Positions 62,701-64,000 of a stretch of 64,000 nt of DNA are shown here, in pieces. Where the stretch lies: contig NZ_LITU01000070.1 in assembly GCF_001280595.1 (NCBI RefSeq), forward strand, positions 135,697 to 199,696, written 5' to 3'. Numbering within the stretch: position 1 is the stretch's first letter; every line of letters starts with the position of its first letter. A program made the position numbers and the translations under genes. The notes below the pieces were generated by a model. The model did no database searches. It was not told the origin of the DNA and was given only the letters and a program-made list of their open reading frames with translations. Origin of the DNA: Paenibacillus xylanivorans (lineage in GTDB: Bacteria > Bacillota > Bacilli > Paenibacillales > Paenibacillaceae).

Positions 62701-64000
62701 AACAACGGCAAGGATAATTCCCAATCCGGATATACCGGTATTGTCTATATGGATGCCTACAAGCTGGATGGAACAAGACTCTGGCGCATCAATATGGGGC
62801 CGAATATTCGTGCGGGTGCGCACTACTCTCCATTCCTGGTCTATGACTTTGATGGCGACGGCAGAGCTGAACTGATGATGCGTACTGCAGATGGTACCGT
62901 GGATGGACAGGGGAAAGTCATTGGTGACGCTAATGCAGACCACCGGAACAGTTCGGGCTACGTTCTGCTTGGTGATGAATTCCTGACGGTGTTCGATGGT
63001 GAAACTGGAGCAGCTCTGGATACGGTAGAATATGATCCGCCGCGTGGAGATGTGGCTTCATGGGGCGATGGCTATGGGAACCGGGTGGACCGTTTCCTCG
63101 CAGCGGTAGCGTATCTGGACGGGGAGCATCCAAGTGCCATGTTCAGCCGTGGATATTATACGCGTACTGTGCTGGCGTCCTACAATTTCCGTGATGGCAA
63201 GCTGAGCAAAGTATGGCGTTTCGACTCCAATGATGAGGGCTACGGCGAGTACGCAGGCCAAGGAAACCACAATCTCTCGGTTGCCGATGTGGATGGAGAC
63301 GGCAAGGATGAGATCACATTTGGCGCGATGGCTATCGATGATGATGGCAAGCCGCTCTACAATACGAAGCTGGGTCATGGCGATGCCATGCACCTGAGTG
63401 ATCTGGACCCGACTCGTCCGGGGCTGGAAGTGTTCGACGTACATGAGCATAAAGATTCACAGTACGGTATGGAAATGCGTGATGCGGCTACAGGAGAGAT
63501 TCTCTGGGGTGTATTCACAGGCATCGATACCGGACGTGGCATGGCCGCCGATATTGATCCAAATTATCCGGGGGCTGAAGTGTGGGCTGCAACGATTACC
63601 AATGCTGAACACATTCCAATCACCGGGCTCTACAGTGCTCAGGGTGAACTGATTACGACGAAGATCCCATCGTCGACCAACTTCGGCATCTGGTGGGACG
63701 GTGACCTGCTGCGTGAACTTCAGGACGATATTCGTATCGACAAGTGGGATTATGACAACCAAACGACAGTGAATTTGCTGACGGCAACAGGTGCGGCTTC
63801 AAACAATGGCACCAAAGCGAACCCAAGTTTGCAGGCTGACCTGTTTGGCGACTGGCGTGAAGAAGTGATGTGGCGCAGTCAGGACAGCTCGGAATTACGC
63901 ATCTATACGACGACAGATGAGACGGATGTGCGTATTCGCACGTTGATGCATGATCCGGTCTACCGCCTTGGGGTAGCTTGGCAAAATGTAGCCTATAACC
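59746..64000 (+). CDS. Secreted multidomain rhamnogalacturonan acetylesterase (CE12-like) / rhamnogalacturonan lyase (PL11), 5' part
   Basis: The frame is open from ATG 59746 (AAAGGATGG upstream) to the end of the window, over 1418 codons. A signal peptide (VGLVLLLWVFTISSLGWG, then ASA) leads to a beta-sandwich (about 45-195), an SGNH esterase (about 195-425) with the GDS motif Ser202, GHND and the D-x-x-H pair Asp384/His387, an FN3 domain, a second beta-sandwich of the same type (FDFG/YDFG, AERGYG/PERGYG), two further FN3 domains, and from about residue 848 a PL11 lyase (LNREMEYLDRAPVAV, DASVGDVDGDGEYEIVLMW, YDFDGDGRAELMMRTADG, SVADVDGDGKDEITFGAM). The two activities would deacetylate and cut rhamnogalacturonan I. 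The end is cut by the window. Confidence 0.9.
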   Translation, partial: MIAKSRQVGLVLLLWVFTISSLGWGTMFGTPTASAAASADEAAGGSTYKFDFGSGAVANGYTGVGATSAYSAERGYGFTDVSKVMVQDRGTSDPIKSDFAKIADGGGFKVDLPSGDYTVSLVAGDSAGNTDIAIKVESMNKVQQNTKPAGEYLEMSFDIALVDGQMNFEFSGTAANINALVITKQQEREAGSKPAVYLAGDSTMQTYNPYWEPQAGWGQMFPSFFSDAVEIKNHSIGGRSSKSFIFEGRLDEILRLIRPGDYLFVQFGHNDATISVPDRYASPADYKNYLKTYIDGVQQRGATPILVTPMGRRDFNADTGKFNVSFPEYVQAMKEVASEKNVKLIDLSALSIAYYDSIGPEATLSVFLHISPGIYQAFPNGATDNTHFQEYGAIQIARLVAGAVRELDLPLSEAVQDAEVPAELPAKPAALKAGSISNAGAVLKWTADDTADIYKVYRKLSTEPESAYKLAGTATVPTLTLSGLVEGKSYTVRVTAVNGRGESDPSDEVSFTTKSATYRYDFGPVGSPVAEGYTEVNRNTLYTPERGYGLTSSANMADRDRGSATDNLRRDFVIYFNGSYEFKVDLPNGTYSVKTYTGDWIGSARTNINIEGKDYGTVSSGAQNIAEKVINRINVQDGQMNLIFSGQTAHLNGLEITPVLVAPSNLKLDGLDLESDPITAALSWDAIGDDVQYKVYRQSTGAAKAELLATTDTTTYIDNKVDLGMNYVYTVTAADRTGTESVASNALSVSTIDSSVDKAEVPSGLSLQSINKNDVSFSWTETAGARAYQIYRAVKQDGPYDLIARTKETAYTDSTILSTIPYFYKVASVNAGGVSELSAALETPVATTLNREMEYLDRAPVAVKTDNGNYIGWRMLGLDAETIAFNLYRDGVKLNNEPITGSTNFTDAEGTDASKYRVMMVQNGIEKAATKEFGVWQEQYLSVPLQKPADAYTKDGQPYSYYAGDASVGDVDGDGEYEIVLMWSPNNGKDNSQSGYTGIVYMDAYKLDGTRLWRINMGPNIRAGAHYSPFLVYDFDGDGRAELMMRTADGTVDGQGKVIGDANADHRNSSGYVLLGDEFLTVFDGETGAALDTVEYDPPRGDVASWGDGYGNRVDRFLAAVAYLDGEHPSAMFSRGYYTRTVLASYNFRDGKLSKVWRFDSNDEGYGEYAGQGNHNLSVADVDGDGKDEITFGAMAIDDDGKPLYNTKLGHGDAMHLSDLDPTRPGLEVFDVHEHKDSQYGMEMRDAATGEILWGVFTGIDTGRGMAADIDPNYPGAEVWAATITNAEHIPITGLYSAQGELITTKIPSSTNFGIWWDGDLLRELQDDIRIDKWDYDNQTTVNLLTATGAASNNGTKANPSLQADLFGDWREEVMWRSQDSSELRIYTTTDETDVRIRTLMHDPVYRLGVAWQNVAYN

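Noticed and set aside
62149..62943. 264-codon minus-strand frame opposite the pectin lyase
   Set aside because: The plus-strand frame is continuous from 59746 and encodes PL11 motifs here; the antisense frame has none.
1..64000. Search for CRISPR arrays, tRNA or rRNA genes, and intact insertion sequences
   Set aside because: I saw no regular spacer-repeat array, no cloverleaf-like segment and no complete transposase with terminal repeats; reading by eye could miss a single tRNA.

Overview
The window looks like a chromosomal segment of a Gram-positive, spore-forming soil bacterium of the genus Paenibacillus or a close relative. The signs are a Bacillales-type dhbACEBF siderophore operon, strong AGGAGG-type ribosome binding sites with frequent TTG/GTG starts, a Spo0E-like gene, secreted chitinases with CBM5/12 and FN3 modules, pectin-degrading enzymes and a YkhA/GreA/RlmN/LCP background. 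I saw no rRNA, tRNA, CRISPR array or intact insertion sequence.

Region 1 (1-19.8 kb) is a nearly complete catecholate siderophore locus. It holds an AraC-type activator fused to a substrate-binding domain, a siderophore-binding lipoprotein, a trilactone esterase, DhbA-C-E-B-F (2,3-dihydroxybenzoate synthesis, activation and a two-module NRPS with thioesterase), an MbtH-like protein, a 14-TM exporter and a convergent Sfp-type phosphopantetheinyl transferase. Three Fur-box-like sites precede the activator, the lipoprotein and the esterase. The second adenylation domain carries the exact threonine code. The first carries an atypical code that could mean Gly (bacillibactin) or Ala (paenibactin-like). 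An arylamine N-acetyltransferase follows.

Region 2 (19.8-31.1 kb) is mixed housekeeping and accessory DNA: GreA, a membrane glycosyltransferase fragment, an NSS-family Na+ symporter, RlmN, a GNAT protein divergent from a MarR regulator, a methyltransferase, an ABC ATPase, an Fsr-like efflux pump divergent from an AraC regulator, and a truncated GH105 remnant coupled to a pectin methylesterase. Region 3 (31.1-42.1 kb) has two tandem secreted GH18 chitinases with mirrored module order, a 59-aa Spo0E-like protein, two aldo/keto reductases, an efflux pump with an HxlR regulator and tandem operators, an AIM24 protein, a MarR protein and an LCP ligase.

Region 4 (42.2-49.8 kb) has a large DUF2339 membrane protein, two small membrane peptides, an FHA/winged-helix protein, and a GC-rich presumably acquired pair (epoxide-hydrolase-like enzyme plus MarR regulator) beside an IS4 transposase remnant. 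Region 5 (49.8-55.8 kb) is the most intriguing. A VTC-domain protein, a DUF4956 membrane protein and a secreted Cthe_2159-like beta-helix lipoprotein form one operon, divergent from a two-component system, with a 19-bp near-perfect inverted repeat between them. Region 6 (55.9-64 kb) has an SDR/TetR pair, an acyl-CoA thioesterase, an acetate-type transporter and a very large secreted protein fusing a rhamnogalacturonan acetylesterase-like SGNH domain to a PL11 rhamnogalacturonan lyase; it runs off the window end.

Two copies of a ~195-bp non-coding element (24046-24240 and 49401-49596), each with four related ~24-nt units in the order forward-forward-reverse-reverse at the same 50/84/50 spacing, are the clearest unexplained non-coding structure.
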